The notes below the pieces were generated by a model that did no database searches, was not told the DNA's origin, and worked only from the letters and a program-made list of their open reading frames with translations. Position numbers and translations under genes: made by a program. A stretch of DNA of 64,000 bases from Rhodoplanes sp963712435 (GTDB lineage Bacteria; Pseudomonadota; Alphaproteobacteria; Rhizobiales; Xanthobacteraceae): contig CAVQIB010000001.1 in NCBI GenBank assembly GCA_963712435.1, positions 620,001 to 684,000 on the forward strand, read 5' to 3'. How positions within the stretch are numbered: the stretch's first letter is position 1; every line of letters starts with the position of its first letter. Shown here piece after piece: positions 45,450 to 56,310 of this stretch.

Positions 45450-46241
45450 TCACTCCGCGGCGACGGAGTGGGCGAGCTCGAAGGGGACGAGTTCCGCCGG
45501 CCGGCCCGCGCGGGCGACCACGATGTGGTTCTCCGGCACCTCGGTCCAGCCGGAATGGTCGCGGTCGAGCGGCTCGGACACGATCACCACGTCGGCGCCC
45601 GCGGAGCGGTAGTACAGCGAATTGCCCGACGTGTTGGCGGCATACCGGAAGGCGTAGAGGTCGCGGCCATTGGCGAGCGCCGAGGTGAAGCGCAGCGGCT
45701 CGTGCCGATCCTCCTCGTTCATCATCGCGGTGAGAACGCCGAGCGTGCGCAGCGTCGCGCCGATCGGGTCGTGATCCGCGCCTGCGCCCATCATGGCGAG
45801 AAAGACCGCCTCCGAATCGGTCGTGCCGACGCGCGAGCCGTAGAGCGCGTCGGGGATCAGCGCCTCAACCCGGCGGCGCACGCGCGCCCAGTTGCCGATC
45901 ACGCCGTTATGCATGAACAGCCAGCGGCCGCAGGCGAAGGGATGGCAATTGGGCCGGTTGGTCGGGGTGCCGGTCGACGAGCGCACATGGGCGAAGAACA
46001 GATGCGACTGGATGTGCCGGCACAGATAGCGCAGGTTCTCGTCCGACCAGGCCGGGCGCACCTCGCGGTAGAGGCCGGGTTCGACATGCTCGCCGTACCA
46101 GCCGAGGCCGAAGCCATCGCCATTGGTGCTCGCGGTCGATTCAAGCGCGTGGATGCTCTGCGCGATCAGGGAGTGCGCCGGCGCGGTCACATAGTGCTCG
46201 AGCGCGATCGTCTGACCCCGATAGGCAATCCAGCGGCACAT
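45450..46241 (-). CDS. Class II glutamine amidotransferase (YafJ/EgtC-like)
   Basis: 263 residues. Start MCRWIAYRGQTIALEHYVTA gives the N-terminal nucleophile Cys2. NGDGFGLGWYGEH, FFAHVRSSTGTPTNRPNCHP and FMHNGVIGNWARVRRRVEAL and GTTDSEAVFLAMM are the class II glutaminase motifs. It stands alone without a synthase domain, as YafJ does; EgtC-like amidohydrolase is the other option. GGAAGGAGACG precedes the ATG. Convergent with the molybdoenzyme gene. Confidence 0.9.
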   Translation of the reverse strand: MCRWIAYRGQTIALEHYVTAPAHSLIAQSIHALESTASTNGDGFGLGWYGEHVEPGLYREVRPAWSDENLRYLCRHIQSHLFFAHVRSSTGTPTNRPNCHPFACGRWLFMHNGVIGNWARVRRRVEALIPDALYGSRVGTTDSEAVFLAMMGAGADHDPIGATLRTLGVLTAMMNEEDRHEPLRFTSALANGRDLYAFRYAANTSGNSLYYRSAGADVVIVSEPLDRDHSGWTEVPENHIVVARAGRPAELVPFELAHSVAAE

Positions 46242-46356
46242 ATCGTCTCCTTCCCGACGCGCATGATCCGCCCCCCCCAACTCAATGAGTATACCGGCGC
46301 TGACCGGCGGCAAGAAACAGAAAAGCAGCCGTTTCTGGCGTTGTTTGGGGCGTCGC

Positions 46357-47511
46357 TCAGCGCTGGCGCCAGACGAAGGCGGCGCTCACCACATAGTTCC
46401 AGACCGCGCCCATCACCGCGCCGCCGAGGCCGGCGATCCACCAGCCGGGGCCATTGTCATAGAGCCAGCTCGCCGCGCCGACATTGGACACCGCCCCGAC
46501 CGAACAGATGGCCTGGAACCACAGAAGCCCGGTCAGGAAGCGCCATCCCGTGAGACGCTGGTCGCGATAGGTCAGGCGATTGTTGAGCACGAAGTTCCAG
46601 GTGATGGCGACGACGGTGGCGACCGCCTGCGCGACGCTGAAGCGCAGCGCCGCCGCATCGACGGCCAGCGCCAGCGCGGACATGTGGACGGCGACCCCGG
46701 TGAGGCCGACAAAGCAGAACAGAAGGAAGCGCAGCGACACCGCGTCGTTCGTGAGCTTGGCGATCACGAGCGCGGCGAAATCGAGAATCACCCGCGTGTC
46801 GAGCTTGCTCAGCCCATGCTGGCGCGCGCGGAACACGTAAGGCAGTTCGACGACGCGGAGCTTGCCCCGCGCGGTCGCCACGATGTCGAGCAGGAGCTTG
46901 AAGCCTTGCGAGGAGAGCGACGGCGCGAGCTGTTCGACCGTCTCGCGGCGGATCATGAAAAAGCCGCTCATCGGGTCGGTCAGCTCCACGCCGAGGAAGC
47001 GGCGCGCGATGACGGACGACCAGCGGCTCGCGCGCGCCCGAGCCGGGGCGAATCCCTCCCCGCTTTGGCCGTCGATGTAGCGGCTGGCGACGACGAGATC
47101 GACATCGCCCTGGCGCAGGCGCTCGACCATCGCCATCAGCAAGGTTTCGTCGTGCTGCAGGTCGGCGTCGAGCGCCGCGACGAAGCGCGCCTGGCTCGAC
47201 AGCATGCCTTCGAGCAGCGCGCCGGCAAGGCCGCGCCGGCCGATGCGCCGGATGCAGCGGACGCGGCTGTCGGCTTCGCCGATCGCGCGCGCGACCGCCG
47301 CCGTCCCGTCGCCTGAGTTGTCGTCGACGAACACGACTTCCCAGTCGACGCCGGCGAGGAGCCGCCGCAGGCGCGCCACGAGAATGGGGATGTTGGCGCG
47401 TTCGTTGAGGGTCGGGACGACGATCGTGATCTCGGGCGCCGCCCTTGCGGACGCCGGGCCGAGGTCGGAAACCTCCGGCAGACTCGCGTTCGCAGCGAGC
47501 GCGACTGGCAT
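46357..47511 (-). CDS. Glycosyltransferase family 2 with GtrA domain
   Basis: About 384 residues. Polyprenol-phosphate mannosyl/glucosyltransferase type. ITIVVPTLNERANIPILVAR, VVFVDDNSGDGTAAVARAI (DDN), ARFVAALDADLQHDETLL (DxD) and SGFFMIRRETVEQLAPSL define the catalytic part (1-240). The C-terminal 125 residues hold four membrane helices of GtrA type, with RFLLFCFVGLTGVAVHMSAL and WNFVLNNRLTYRDQRLTGWR. ATG 47511 is preceded by AGAGGGGAAAG. With the GT39 gene upstream on the same strand it could make and use a lipid-linked sugar for envelope glycans. Confidence 0.9.
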   Translation of the reverse strand: MPVALAANASLPEVSDLGPASARAAPEITIVVPTLNERANIPILVARLRRLLAGVDWEVVFVDDNSGDGTAAVARAIGEADSRVRCIRRIGRRGLAGALLEGMLSSQARFVAALDADLQHDETLLMAMVERLRQGDVDLVVASRYIDGQSGEGFAPARARASRWSSVIARRFLGVELTDPMSGFFMIRRETVEQLAPSLSSQGFKLLLDIVATARGKLRVVELPYVFRARQHGLSKLDTRVILDFAALVIAKLTNDAVSLRFLLFCFVGLTGVAVHMSALALAVDAAALRFSVAQAVATVVAITWNFVLNNRLTYRDQRLTGWRFLTGLLWFQAICSVGAVSNVGAASWLYDNGPGWWIAGLGGAVMGAVWNYVVSAAFVWRQR

Positions 47512-47674
47512 GCTTTCCCCTCTTCCGCTCATTGCAACCGGCCGTCGTCCCCGCCCGACTGTTATCGCGGACAGCGCCTGCATTCAACGCGCATGTCCGC
47601 GCGTGCTTGAAGCCGATCGGCGGACGACGTGCCAGCGACGATTGCGCGGCCGCCGTCATCGCTGCAACCGGCGA

Positions 47675-49135
47675 TCAATCGTCGAGCCGAAGAAGCCGCC
47701 ATCGCTCGCCGCGTCCGAACGCCATGACAAAGCGAAGGGCGCCCTGCCGCTTGGCGACAAGATCGTCGGCCGCGTCCGCCGGCACGACGAGCCAGGCGGG
47801 ACCGCGGATTGTGTCGAGCATCCGCAGATCCACCACGGTGATCACGCGCACCGGCAGATAGGAAAACTCGTTCAACGCCGCCGACCCGGCCCGGTAGACG
47901 GGCGCGGGCGCGGCGCGCATGCGCTCCATCAGGCGCGCGGCGTCGATCTCCGAGGATCGGAACTGGGCGGCGAGCACAGGCGCGGCGATTGCCGAATACA
48001 CGGCGGCATAGGCGAGAATGCCAAGCGTCGCGACGAGGACGGGCGCGACCAGCAGCGGCCTGCGGCGGGCGAGGCTGTCGAATGCGAGCCCGCCGAGAAC
48101 GCATAGCGGGGGCGCCATCGGGAAGAAATAGCGGGCGGCCTCCCCGCCGGGCCAGAACAGCAGGGCCACGGTGCAGGCAAAGGCATAGCATGCGAGCGCC
48201 GCGACGAACGAAGACGGGCCCTTCCCGCCGCGACGCGCGGCCCCGGTGAGGAAGAACAGGCTCACCAGGATCGAGGCGGGCAGCGTCTCCACGGCAATGT
48301 TCGCCGCCGCGCGCAACGGGTGCGGCAGGCTCGCGGCGCCGACCCTGTCGAGCCGCATGAACATCGCCCATGTCGTCTCGTCGCCCGGCGCGTAGACATG
48401 CATGTACCACGCCGCCACGGGAAGGGCGGAGACGAGGCCTGCGAGCGCCAGCCCCGGAAGCTGCGCCCGGGAGCGGCTGACGAGCACGAACGCGCCCACG
48501 CCGAGGAAGAAATAACCGACCGGCTGCGGCCCTTTCAAAAGGGCGGCGAGCGCGAGGACGCCGCCGATGCCGATCCACCGCACGAGCGTCAGCCGCCCGG
48601 CGGAAAAGCCGGTCCACCAGACATGGAAGGCGAGAAAGAGAAGCACCGCGAGCGGCAGGTCCGCGGTCGTCATGACATAGGCGCGCAAGACGAGGGGACA
48701 GGCGAGAAACAAGGCGACGCCGAACAGCGCGGCGGGAACGCTCGCCACCCGCCGGAGCAGGTCGAAGATCAAGAGACAGCCGCCGAGCAGAGAGAGGATG
48801 ATCGGCAGCCGCGCGGTGAATTCGCTGACGCTCCCGAACGGCAGACTGAGCGCCGCGATCACCCACGACAGCAGCACCGGCCGCTCGGCGAAGCGCAGGT
48901 TGAACATGTGCGGCGTGAGCCATTGCCCGTCCATGAGCGCGGTTTGCGCCAGCGTCACCGCGACCCCGTCGTCCGAGTTGAACCCGCGCAGCCAGACGAG
49001 CGGCAGCACGAGCACCGCCCACACGGCGACGATGAGCAGGATCGGGTTCCAGCGGCCTGCGAGCGCGGCCCACCAGGCGATGAGCCGGTCCGCCGCAGCC
49101 GCCATGCTGGCTTCGCTCTCGCGCAGGCCTCTCAC
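47675..49135 (-). CDS. ArnT/PMT-like glycosyltransferase (family 39 type)
   Basis: 486 residues with about ten to twelve hydrophobic segments. Early loop WLRGFNSDDGVAVTLAQTAL carries the Asp pair expected of GT-C enzymes, then NLRFAERPVLLSWVIAALSL, LRAYVMTTADLPLAVLLFLA and LKGPQPVGYFFLGVGAFVLV. It would move a sugar from a polyprenyl-phosphate donor to a lipid or protein acceptor on the periplasmic side. The start MRGLRESEASM could also be the second Met, 30 nt later. Neighbour of the GT2-GtrA gene, 163 nt away. Confidence 0.82.
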   Translation of the reverse strand: MRGLRESEASMAAAADRLIAWWAALAGRWNPILLIVAVWAVLVLPLVWLRGFNSDDGVAVTLAQTALMDGQWLTPHMFNLRFAERPVLLSWVIAALSLPFGSVSEFTARLPIILSLLGGCLLIFDLLRRVASVPAALFGVALFLACPLVLRAYVMTTADLPLAVLLFLAFHVWWTGFSAGRLTLVRWIGIGGVLALAALLKGPQPVGYFFLGVGAFVLVSRSRAQLPGLALAGLVSALPVAAWYMHVYAPGDETTWAMFMRLDRVGAASLPHPLRAAANIAVETLPASILVSLFFLTGAARRGGKGPSSFVAALACYAFACTVALLFWPGGEAARYFFPMAPPLCVLGGLAFDSLARRRPLLVAPVLVATLGILAYAAVYSAIAAPVLAAQFRSSEIDAARLMERMRAAPAPVYRAGSAALNEFSYLPVRVITVVDLRMLDTIRGPAWLVVPADAADDLVAKRQGALRFVMAFGRGERWRLLRLDD

Positions 49136-49302
49136 GCCGCCGGCTCCCGTGTTGACGCTTTGCGTTCAGACCTGCGTGAATCCATGACAGCGCCCATCGC
49201 GTGAGCGCAGCGCGAGGTCGCAGTCCGCGCCGGTGGACTGGAAGGCGTGGCGGCGGTCGCGGTAGACCGCGACGACGCCCCCTCAATGCAGACCGTGCAG
49301 GC

Positions 49303-50770
<1,468 letters not shown>

Positions 50771-50839
50771 GGGATCGCGCCCGGGCGCGCCGGGACGGGC
50801 AAGCCGCGCCTATAGCAGGGCTGCGCCAAACCTGCAATG

Positions 50840-50861
50840 ACATATAAAGATATGTTTATGT
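50840..50861. promoter_or_regulatory. Operator-like palindrome upstream of ahcY (SahR/SamR type?)
   Basis: ACATATAAAGATATGTTTATGT: arms ATAAA and TTTAT around GATATG, 70-90 nt upstream of ahcY, in an otherwise GC-rich stretch. It is close to the ATAAAGATATCTTTAT-like sites I recall for ArsR-family regulators that control methionine-cycle genes in alphaproteobacteria. Regulator identity is inferred. Confidence 0.5.
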
Positions 50862-50893
50862 CGCCCTGGCCGCGGCGGCGGGGCTTGCCCCCG

Positions 50894-51226
50894 TCAGTCC
50901 TCTTCGCCGAAGCGATTGCCGATCAGTTCTTCCAGCGCGGTGATCACGCCAGCGGCGTCGGTCCCGACCGCCTCGACCCGGATGGAGGTGCCGGGCGCGG
51001 CGGCGAGCATCATCAGCCCCATGATGGAGGTTCCGCCGACGGTCTCGCCGCAGCGGGACACGCGGACCTGGGCGTCGAAGCGCTCGACCGTCTGCACGAA
51101 TTTTGCGGAGGCGCGGGCGTGCAGCCCTTTCTGGTTGACGATCTGCAGGTCACGCACGACCGCTCCGGGCCGGGGCTCCGGAGCGTCCGGTGGGCAATCG
51201 GGTTCGGATTGAACCTGCTCGTTCAT
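50894..51226 (-). CDS. ptsH: HPr-type phosphocarrier protein
   Basis: 110 residues. Phosphocarrier of an incomplete, regulatory PTS. IVNQKGLHARASAKFVQTVE places the phosphorylated His at residue 36; the Ser site for HPr kinase is in GGTSIMGLMMLAAAPGTSIR. It has about 20 extra N-terminal residues (MNEQVQSEPDCPPDAPEPRP) compared with enteric HPr. The start overlaps the EIIA stop by 4 nt. Confidence 0.92.
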   Translation of the reverse strand: MNEQVQSEPDCPPDAPEPRPGAVVRDLQIVNQKGLHARASAKFVQTVERFDAQVRVSRCGETVGGTSIMGLMMLAAAPGTSIRVEAVGTDAAGVITALEELIGNRFGEED

Positions 51227-51624
51227 TTTCCGGCGAGGACCCTGCTGGCGATCGTGATGTATTTACGCCCGGATTCCTGCGCCGCCGCAACTGATTCCGC
51301 GAGCGGACATTCGGCCCGGATCTTGGCGAGCTTTACCAGCATGGGCAGGTTGATGCCGGCCAGAACTTCGACATTGGGCCGGCTCATCACGGAGATCGCG
51401 AGATTGGACGGCGTGCCGCCGAACATGTCGGTGAGGATTGCGACGCCGTCGCCGGTGTCCACCCGGTGCACCGCCTCGATGATGTCTTTGCGGCTTTGTT
51501 CGACATTGTCGGTCGGCTGGATCGTCACGGTTTCGATTTGGCTCTGCGGGCCGACCACGTGCTCCAGTGCGGATCGAAACTCGACGGCGAGACGCCCGTG
51601 AGTGACGAGAACAAGCCCGATCAT
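51223..51624 (-). CDS. PTS EIIA(Man)-type protein
   Basis: 133 residues. MIGLVLVTHGRLAVEFRSAL has the phosphorylation His at residue 9; TIQPTDNVEQSRKDIIEAVH, GVAILTDMFGGTPSNLAISV and EVLAGINLPMLVKLAKIR follow. Without membrane permeases nearby it is taken as the regulatory EIIA of the alphaproteobacterial PTS, in the order hprK-EIIA-HPr. ATG 51624 was chosen from homology. An upstream in-frame extension to 51960 is noncoding by texture. Confidence 0.9.
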   Translation of the reverse strand: MIGLVLVTHGRLAVEFRSALEHVVGPQSQIETVTIQPTDNVEQSRKDIIEAVHRVDTGDGVAILTDMFGGTPSNLAISVMSRPNVEVLAGINLPMLVKLAKIRAECPLAESVAAAQESGRKYITIASRVLAGK

Positions 51625-51960
51625 GGGAACTCCCCGCGGCGCATCTGCTGCACCGCACCCAAGCACCATCATGACAGCCTGCATGCCAAGCGCAAGAGGC
51701 TCTTTGGGCGCTGAACGGACGTGGTGCAGCGCGTCGGAACGGAACCGGTTCCGCGGCAGGCTCGGCTCCCGGGCGGACCTGGCGGCGCGCCTCTCGCCCG
51801 GCCGATCAGGCCCGCATCGCCTGCGGTCCGCCGCCGAGCGCGTTCGTTCCGATGTCGTCGTTTCGTCTGGAACAGGCACAACATGGGACTTCAATGCGTC
51901 TGCTGGAAAATCCGGCCGAATTCTGCTCGGGCGCGGCAAACACGCGGAAAGGCAACGCAT
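51625..51960. other. Gap between hprK and the EIIA gene
   Basis: About 336 bp with no gene I can support. Open frames run through on both strands but lack domains. It may hold a promoter for EIIA-HPr, separate from chvGI-hprK. Confidence 0.4.
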
Positions 51961-52416
51961 TTACGCGCCCCCCCGCTCGGTTTTGAGCGCCGCCGCGACA
52001 ATCGGTAGCGGATCAACTCCCGCCGGCACGGACAGGCGCGGAAGCGTGATTCCTTCAATGACCGTCGTGCTGTCGGAGCCCTCCGGCATGCGTTGCGCTT
52101 GCGCGTCGGCGAGGTCGCAGACCAGGGTCACCACCGCCATCGGCTCGAACGCCACGCGGCGAATGCCAAGACCGCGCACCTCCAGCAGACCGGCGAGTTC
52201 GGGCGCCGGCCAGGCGATCAAGCGCCCGTGCGCGGCCGCGAGCGTGACCCGGTCGTCGGCGACCAGGCGTGCGAAACGGAACAGCCCGGTCTCGGCCGCG
52301 GCGAGAACCTGCAACACGAGATGCGACTTGCCGGCCCCCGCGGGCCCGCGCATGAGGATCGCATGCGGGCCGACCAGAACGACGGAGCCGTGGACGGTCG
52401 GCGCCATCCTGGTCAC
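51961..52416 (-). CDS. hprK: HprK, short HPr kinase/phosphorylase
   Basis: 151 residues: the short, kinase-domain-only form of alphaproteobacteria. Walker A GPAGAGKS at 24-31 after VHGSVVLVGPHAILMR, FARLVADDRVTLAAAHGRLI, and GLLEVRGLGIRRV (the HprK signature GxxExRGLGI). It phosphorylates Ser of HPr. Start overlaps the chvG stop by 4 nt, linking it to ChvGI. Confidence 0.92.
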   Translation of the reverse strand: MTRMAPTVHGSVVLVGPHAILMRGPAGAGKSHLVLQVLAAAETGLFRFARLVADDRVTLAAAHGRLIAWPAPELAGLLEVRGLGIRRVAFEPMAVVTLVCDLADAQAQRMPEGSDSTTVIEGITLPRLSVPAGVDPLPIVAAALKTERGGA

Positions 52417-54581
52417 ATTGTCGGCAGTCGAACGACAAAGCGGGCGCCCAGCACCGTCGGCTCTTCGCCGTCGAACTGAGTCTCGACCCGGTTCTCCGCC
52501 CAGATGCGACCGCCATGCGCCTCGACAATCTGCTTGGAGATCGACAGGCCGAGGCCGGAATTCTGTCCGAAGCCCTGCTCGGGCCGGTCGGTATAGAACC
52601 GGTCGAACACCTTTTCGACCGCATCGGGCCGCATCCCGGGTCCGTCGTCGTCGACCACGATTTCGAGTTCGTCCTTGAGCCGCCGGCAGGTGACGCGCAC
52701 GCCGCCGCCGGGCGGCGAGAAGGAACGCGCATTGTCGATGAGATTATGGACCACCTGCCCCAAGCGCGAATCGTGTCCGGTGACGAGAAAATGGCGCGGC
52801 CCGCCGCCTTCGAAGCCGAGCGTCACGCCGACATTGCTCTTCTTGACCTCGTTGGCGATCGCCACCACGGTCGTCAGCAGCCGGCGCAGATCGATCGGCG
52901 CGGAGTCCTGCCGCTGCAGCTCGGCATCCAGCCGGCTCGCGTCGGAAATATCGGAGATAAGCCGGTCGAGGCGCTTGACGTCGTGCTCGATCACCGCGAG
53001 CAGGCGCGCCTGGCTTTCGCCCGACTTGGCGCGCGGCAGCGTTTCCACCGCAGAGCGGAGCGAGGTGAGCGGGTTTTTCAGTTCGTGGGCGACGTCGGCG
53101 GCGAAGCTCTCGATCGCTTCGATGCGCCGGTAGAGCGCGCTGGTCATGTCGCGCAAGGCGCCCGACAGATGGCCGATCTCGTCGCGCCGCGCCGTGAAAT
53201 CGGGGATTTCCTCCCGCGCCTTGATCCGCCGGTGCACCCGCTCGGCGCCGTCGGCGAGCCGGCGCACCGGCCCCGCGATCGTGCCGGCGAGCAGCAGCGA
53301 CAAGACGGTCATGATGCCGGCGGCGACCAGGAACACCTTGACGATGGCGAGCCGCTCGGCCTCGACGATCGCGTCGATGTCTCCGCCCCGCGTCGACAGC
53401 AGCAGCGCGCCGCGCACCACCCGCGAGCGCTGGATCGGCACCGCGACCGATACGACGACATTGCCGCGATCGTCGATCCGCACCACGCTCGCCTTGTGCC
53501 CTTCCAGCGCCTGGGCGATCTCCGGATAGGTCTTGCCGCTTTCCTCCGGGCCGATCTCGCGATAGCGCGGCAGGTCGCCGCGACTGAGCCAGCGGCGCAC
53601 CGCGATGAATGTGCGCTCGACGAGGCCGGGCTTCTCCACCGTCGGCGCCGGCAGATCGAAGCGCAGCACGTCGCCTCGCCCGATGAAATTGCGGCTGTCC
53701 ATGAACAGCACGCCCTCGCGGTCATAGATGCGCGCACGCGTGTTGATGGGCGTGACCAGCCGACGCAGCAGCGGCGCCACCTGCTCGGGATTGAGCGGAA
53801 ACTCATTGCCGAACAGCACGTCGTCGGACGGATCGTAGCTGTCGCCGGCTTGCAGCTCCAGCAGGCGCTGCGGATCGATGGCGATGGTGTCGATATCGAC
53901 CGTCGCGGAGGAGGCGATCGCCCCGGAAATGATCTCGCCCTGCACGAGCAGGCTGTGCACGCGGGCGTCGATCAGCCCGGCGCGGAACTGGGTGAGATAG
54001 AGAATGCCGACGACCAGAGCGAGCAGGCCGGCGACGTTGAGGAACACGATGCGTCGCGTGAGGCTCGAGAACGTCGCCGTGATGAAAACCCGCCACACCG
54101 GGAGCAGGAGGCGCACCAGCTTGTCGAGCCGGAGCGCCTTGACGGCTGGCGTGGCGGCGGCGGCGACCCGCTCGGCCGCGCGGCCGGCCGCTTTGGCCGC
54201 ACGCACCGAGCGCGCGGCTGTCTCGCGCAGGATGGGCTGGGACGCAAGCCAGCCCGCCCGCGTCGCGCGCACGAGCGCGCGGCGCGCCCGCGCCGCCCTG
54301 AGCCACGCTTCCGACCGGTTGTGGCCCAACCGGATGGTCCAGGCCTTGGCGCGCAGGTCGGGCGAGCGTAGCCAGTTCCGGACCGCGCGGAGCGTGAGCT
54401 GGGAGGCGAGCCAGCTTCGCCGCAGGCGGCGGCTCAGCGTGAATGCGCGCCGGGCCCGGGCGGGCGGCGGACTTTGCGTCGGACTGAACCCAGTCCCATG
54501 GGTCTCGGCGGTACGATCGAGCACGGTTACTGCGTCTCGCCGGTTGATGCGCCGCGGTGAGGCCGCCGGATGTCTCCGCAA
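52413..54581 (-). CDS. chvG: ChvG/ExoS-type sensor histidine kinase with long basic N-terminal extension
   Basis: 722 residues. Membrane sensor that with ChvI controls acid/envelope response, exopolysaccharide and host-associated genes in rhizobia. TM1 177-197 (IVFLNVAGLLALVVGILYLT), periplasmic sensor 200-410, TM2 413-437, HAMP, then the H-box FAADVAHELKNPLTSLRSAV with His499, N-box VVHNLIDNARSFSPPGGG, and G boxes VVDDDGPGMRP and GLGLSISKQIVEAHGG. The first 150 residues are Arg/Ala-rich (RRLRRSWLASQLTLRAVRNW and similar) and longer than in typical ChvG; the start may be further in. 37 nt downstream of chvI. Confidence 0.92.
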   Translation of the reverse strand: MRRHPAASPRRINRRDAVTVLDRTAETHGTGFSPTQSPPPARARRAFTLSRRLRRSWLASQLTLRAVRNWLRSPDLRAKAWTIRLGHNRSEAWLRAARARRALVRATRAGWLASQPILRETAARSVRAAKAAGRAAERVAAAATPAVKALRLDKLVRLLLPVWRVFITATFSSLTRRIVFLNVAGLLALVVGILYLTQFRAGLIDARVHSLLVQGEIISGAIASSATVDIDTIAIDPQRLLELQAGDSYDPSDDVLFGNEFPLNPEQVAPLLRRLVTPINTRARIYDREGVLFMDSRNFIGRGDVLRFDLPAPTVEKPGLVERTFIAVRRWLSRGDLPRYREIGPEESGKTYPEIAQALEGHKASVVRIDDRGNVVVSVAVPIQRSRVVRGALLLSTRGGDIDAIVEAERLAIVKVFLVAAGIMTVLSLLLAGTIAGPVRRLADGAERVHRRIKAREEIPDFTARRDEIGHLSGALRDMTSALYRRIEAIESFAADVAHELKNPLTSLRSAVETLPRAKSGESQARLLAVIEHDVKRLDRLISDISDASRLDAELQRQDSAPIDLRRLLTTVVAIANEVKKSNVGVTLGFEGGGPRHFLVTGHDSRLGQVVHNLIDNARSFSPPGGGVRVTCRRLKDELEIVVDDDGPGMRPDAVEKVFDRFYTDRPEQGFGQNSGLGLSISKQIVEAHGGRIWAENRVETQFDGEEPTVLGARFVVRLPTM

Positions 54582-54618
54582 TCAGCGCTCGCCGCATGTC
54601 CCGACGGCGGGCGACGCC

Positions 54619-55317
54619 TCATTCCTTGAAGCGGTAGCCGACACCGTACAGGGTTTCGATCATGTCGAAATCGTCGTCGGTCTGCTTGAACTTCTTGCGC
54701 AGGCGCTTGATGTGGCTGTCGATGGTGCGGTCGTCGACATAGACCTGGTCGTCATAGGCCGCATCCATCAGGGCGTTCCGGCTCTTCACCACGCCCGGGC
54801 GCTGGGCCAATGCCTGCAGGATGAGGAACTCGGTGACCGTGAGCGTGACGGGCTCGCCCTTCCAGGTGCAGGTATGGCGCTCGGGATCCATGCGGAGCAG
54901 CCCGCGTTCGAGCACCTTGGCCGAGTCGGTCTCCTTGGGCGGGGCGCCGTCCTTGGGCGTCACGCGGCGCAGGACCGCCTTGACGCGTTCGACCAGAAGC
55001 CGCTGGGAGAATGGTTTGCGGATGAAGTCGTCGGCGCCCATTTTCAGGCCGAACAACTCGTCGATCTCTTCGTCCTTCGAGGTGAGAAAGATCACCGGAA
55101 CGTCCGACTTCTGCCGCAGCCGGCGCAGCGTCTCCATCCCGTCCATGCGCGGCATCTTGATGTCGAGAATGGCCAGATCCGGCATGCTCGTCTTGAAGCC
55201 GTCGAGCGCGGACGCGCCATCGGTGTAGGTCTGAATGCGGTAACCTTCCGCTTCGAGGGCGATCGAAATCGAAGTAAGGATGTTACGATCGTCGTCGACG
55301 AGGGCAATGGTGGGCAT
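54619..55317 (-). CDS. chvI: ChvI-type response regulator
   Basis: 232 residues, OmpR family. Receiver with IALVDDDRNILTSISIAL, phospho-Asp52 in LAILDIKMPRMDGME, and FLTSKDEEIDELFGLKMGAD followed by FIRKPFSQRLLVERV. C-terminal winged helix with LTVTEFLILQALAQRPGVVK and YVDDRTIDSHIKRLRKKFK. Intact, with the conserved order chvI-chvG-hprK. The start MPTIALVDDD is the standard ChvI start. Confidence 0.95.
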   Translation of the reverse strand: MPTIALVDDDRNILTSISIALEAEGYRIQTYTDGASALDGFKTSMPDLAILDIKMPRMDGMETLRRLRQKSDVPVIFLTSKDEEIDELFGLKMGADDFIRKPFSQRLLVERVKAVLRRVTPKDGAPPKETDSAKVLERGLLRMDPERHTCTWKGEPVTLTVTEFLILQALAQRPGVVKSRNALMDAAYDDQVYVDDRTIDSHIKRLRKKFKQTDDDFDMIETLYGVGYRFKE

Positions 55318-55517
55318 TGGGCCTTTCCCGTGACGGTCGAATTCAGGGCCTTGAAAGCCCGCAAAGCTGGGCCGAAATGTGACCTTGGGTCACGCCGCGC
55401 ATTGGCCCGCCGACGTCAAGTGATGAGCAAGTCTAGTGATTCACGATTGATTTAGCCACCCCATTGATGCGCGAGCGCCTTATTGATGCCTGCGATGGAT
55501 TGAAATGGAGGACCCCG

Positions 55518-56310
55518 ATGCCCGAGGCGCAGCGCCCCCTGCCCGGTTCCATGCCCGGCCGGATTCCGGAAAACGCACGGCCCCCGCAGGACTTCGACCC
55601 GGTGGAGGTCGCCAAGCGCCTGCTCCGCGCAACCCGCGCGGGCACGCTTGCGACGCTCGACCGCCATACCGGCTATCCCTTCGCCTCGCTCGTGAATGTG
55701 GCGACGGACGTGGACGCGTCGCCGCATCATCCTCGTCTCGCGCCTGTCCACCCACACCGCCAATCTCGAACGCGACGGCCGCGCCTCCGTCCTGCTCGCC
55801 GCGAGCGGCAAGGGCGACCCGCTCGCCCATCCGCGGCTCACCGTGCTCGGCGAATTCGTCCGCCGCGACGATGATCCGCGCCTGCCCCGGCGGTTTCTCG
55901 CCCGGCATCCGAAATCCGAGCTCTATGCCGGCTTCGCCGATTTCTCCTTCTGGCGCATGACCGTCGTCTCGGCGCATCTCAATGGCGGGTTTGCGCGCGC
56001 CGCCGATCTCGCCGCCCAGGACGTTCTTGCCCCGCTCGCCGGCGCAGACGCGCTGATCGCGGCGGAGGAGAGCGCGGTCGAGCACATGAACGCCGACCAC
56101 GCCGAGGCGGTCGGGCTCTACGCGACCAGGCTCCTCGGCGCCGCCGGTGGAGCGTGGCGCGTCACCGGGCTCGATCCGGAAGGGCTCGACCTTGCGCTCG
56201 GCGACGCGACCCTGCGACTTGCCTTTCCCTCCCGCGTCACGGATGCCCCCGGCTTGCGATCCGTCCTGAAGGACCTTGCCGAACGCGCGCGCGCCGGTGG
56301 CCAAGAGTGA
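55518..56310 (+). CDS. HugZ-type pyridoxamine 5'-phosphate oxidase-fold protein (one extra base)
   Basis: About 263 residues. FMN- or haem-binding split-barrel protein related to HugZ haem oxygenase. FDPVEVAKRLLRATRAGTLA with TLDRHTGYPFASLVNVATD begins the domain; after an extra C at 55725 (CCG-C-ATC) it continues ILVSRLSTHTANLERDGRAS, VLLAASGKGDPLAHPRLTVL. The C-terminal DUF2470 part has EHMNADHAEAVGLYATRLLG. ATG 55518 has GGAGG 11 nt upstream. Divergent from chvI. Confidence 0.85.

Noticed and set aside
51625..51960. N-terminal extension of the EIIA gene up to 51960
   Set aside because: The family starts exactly at MIGLVLVTHG; the upstream stretch has no similarity and Arg-rich shadow composition.
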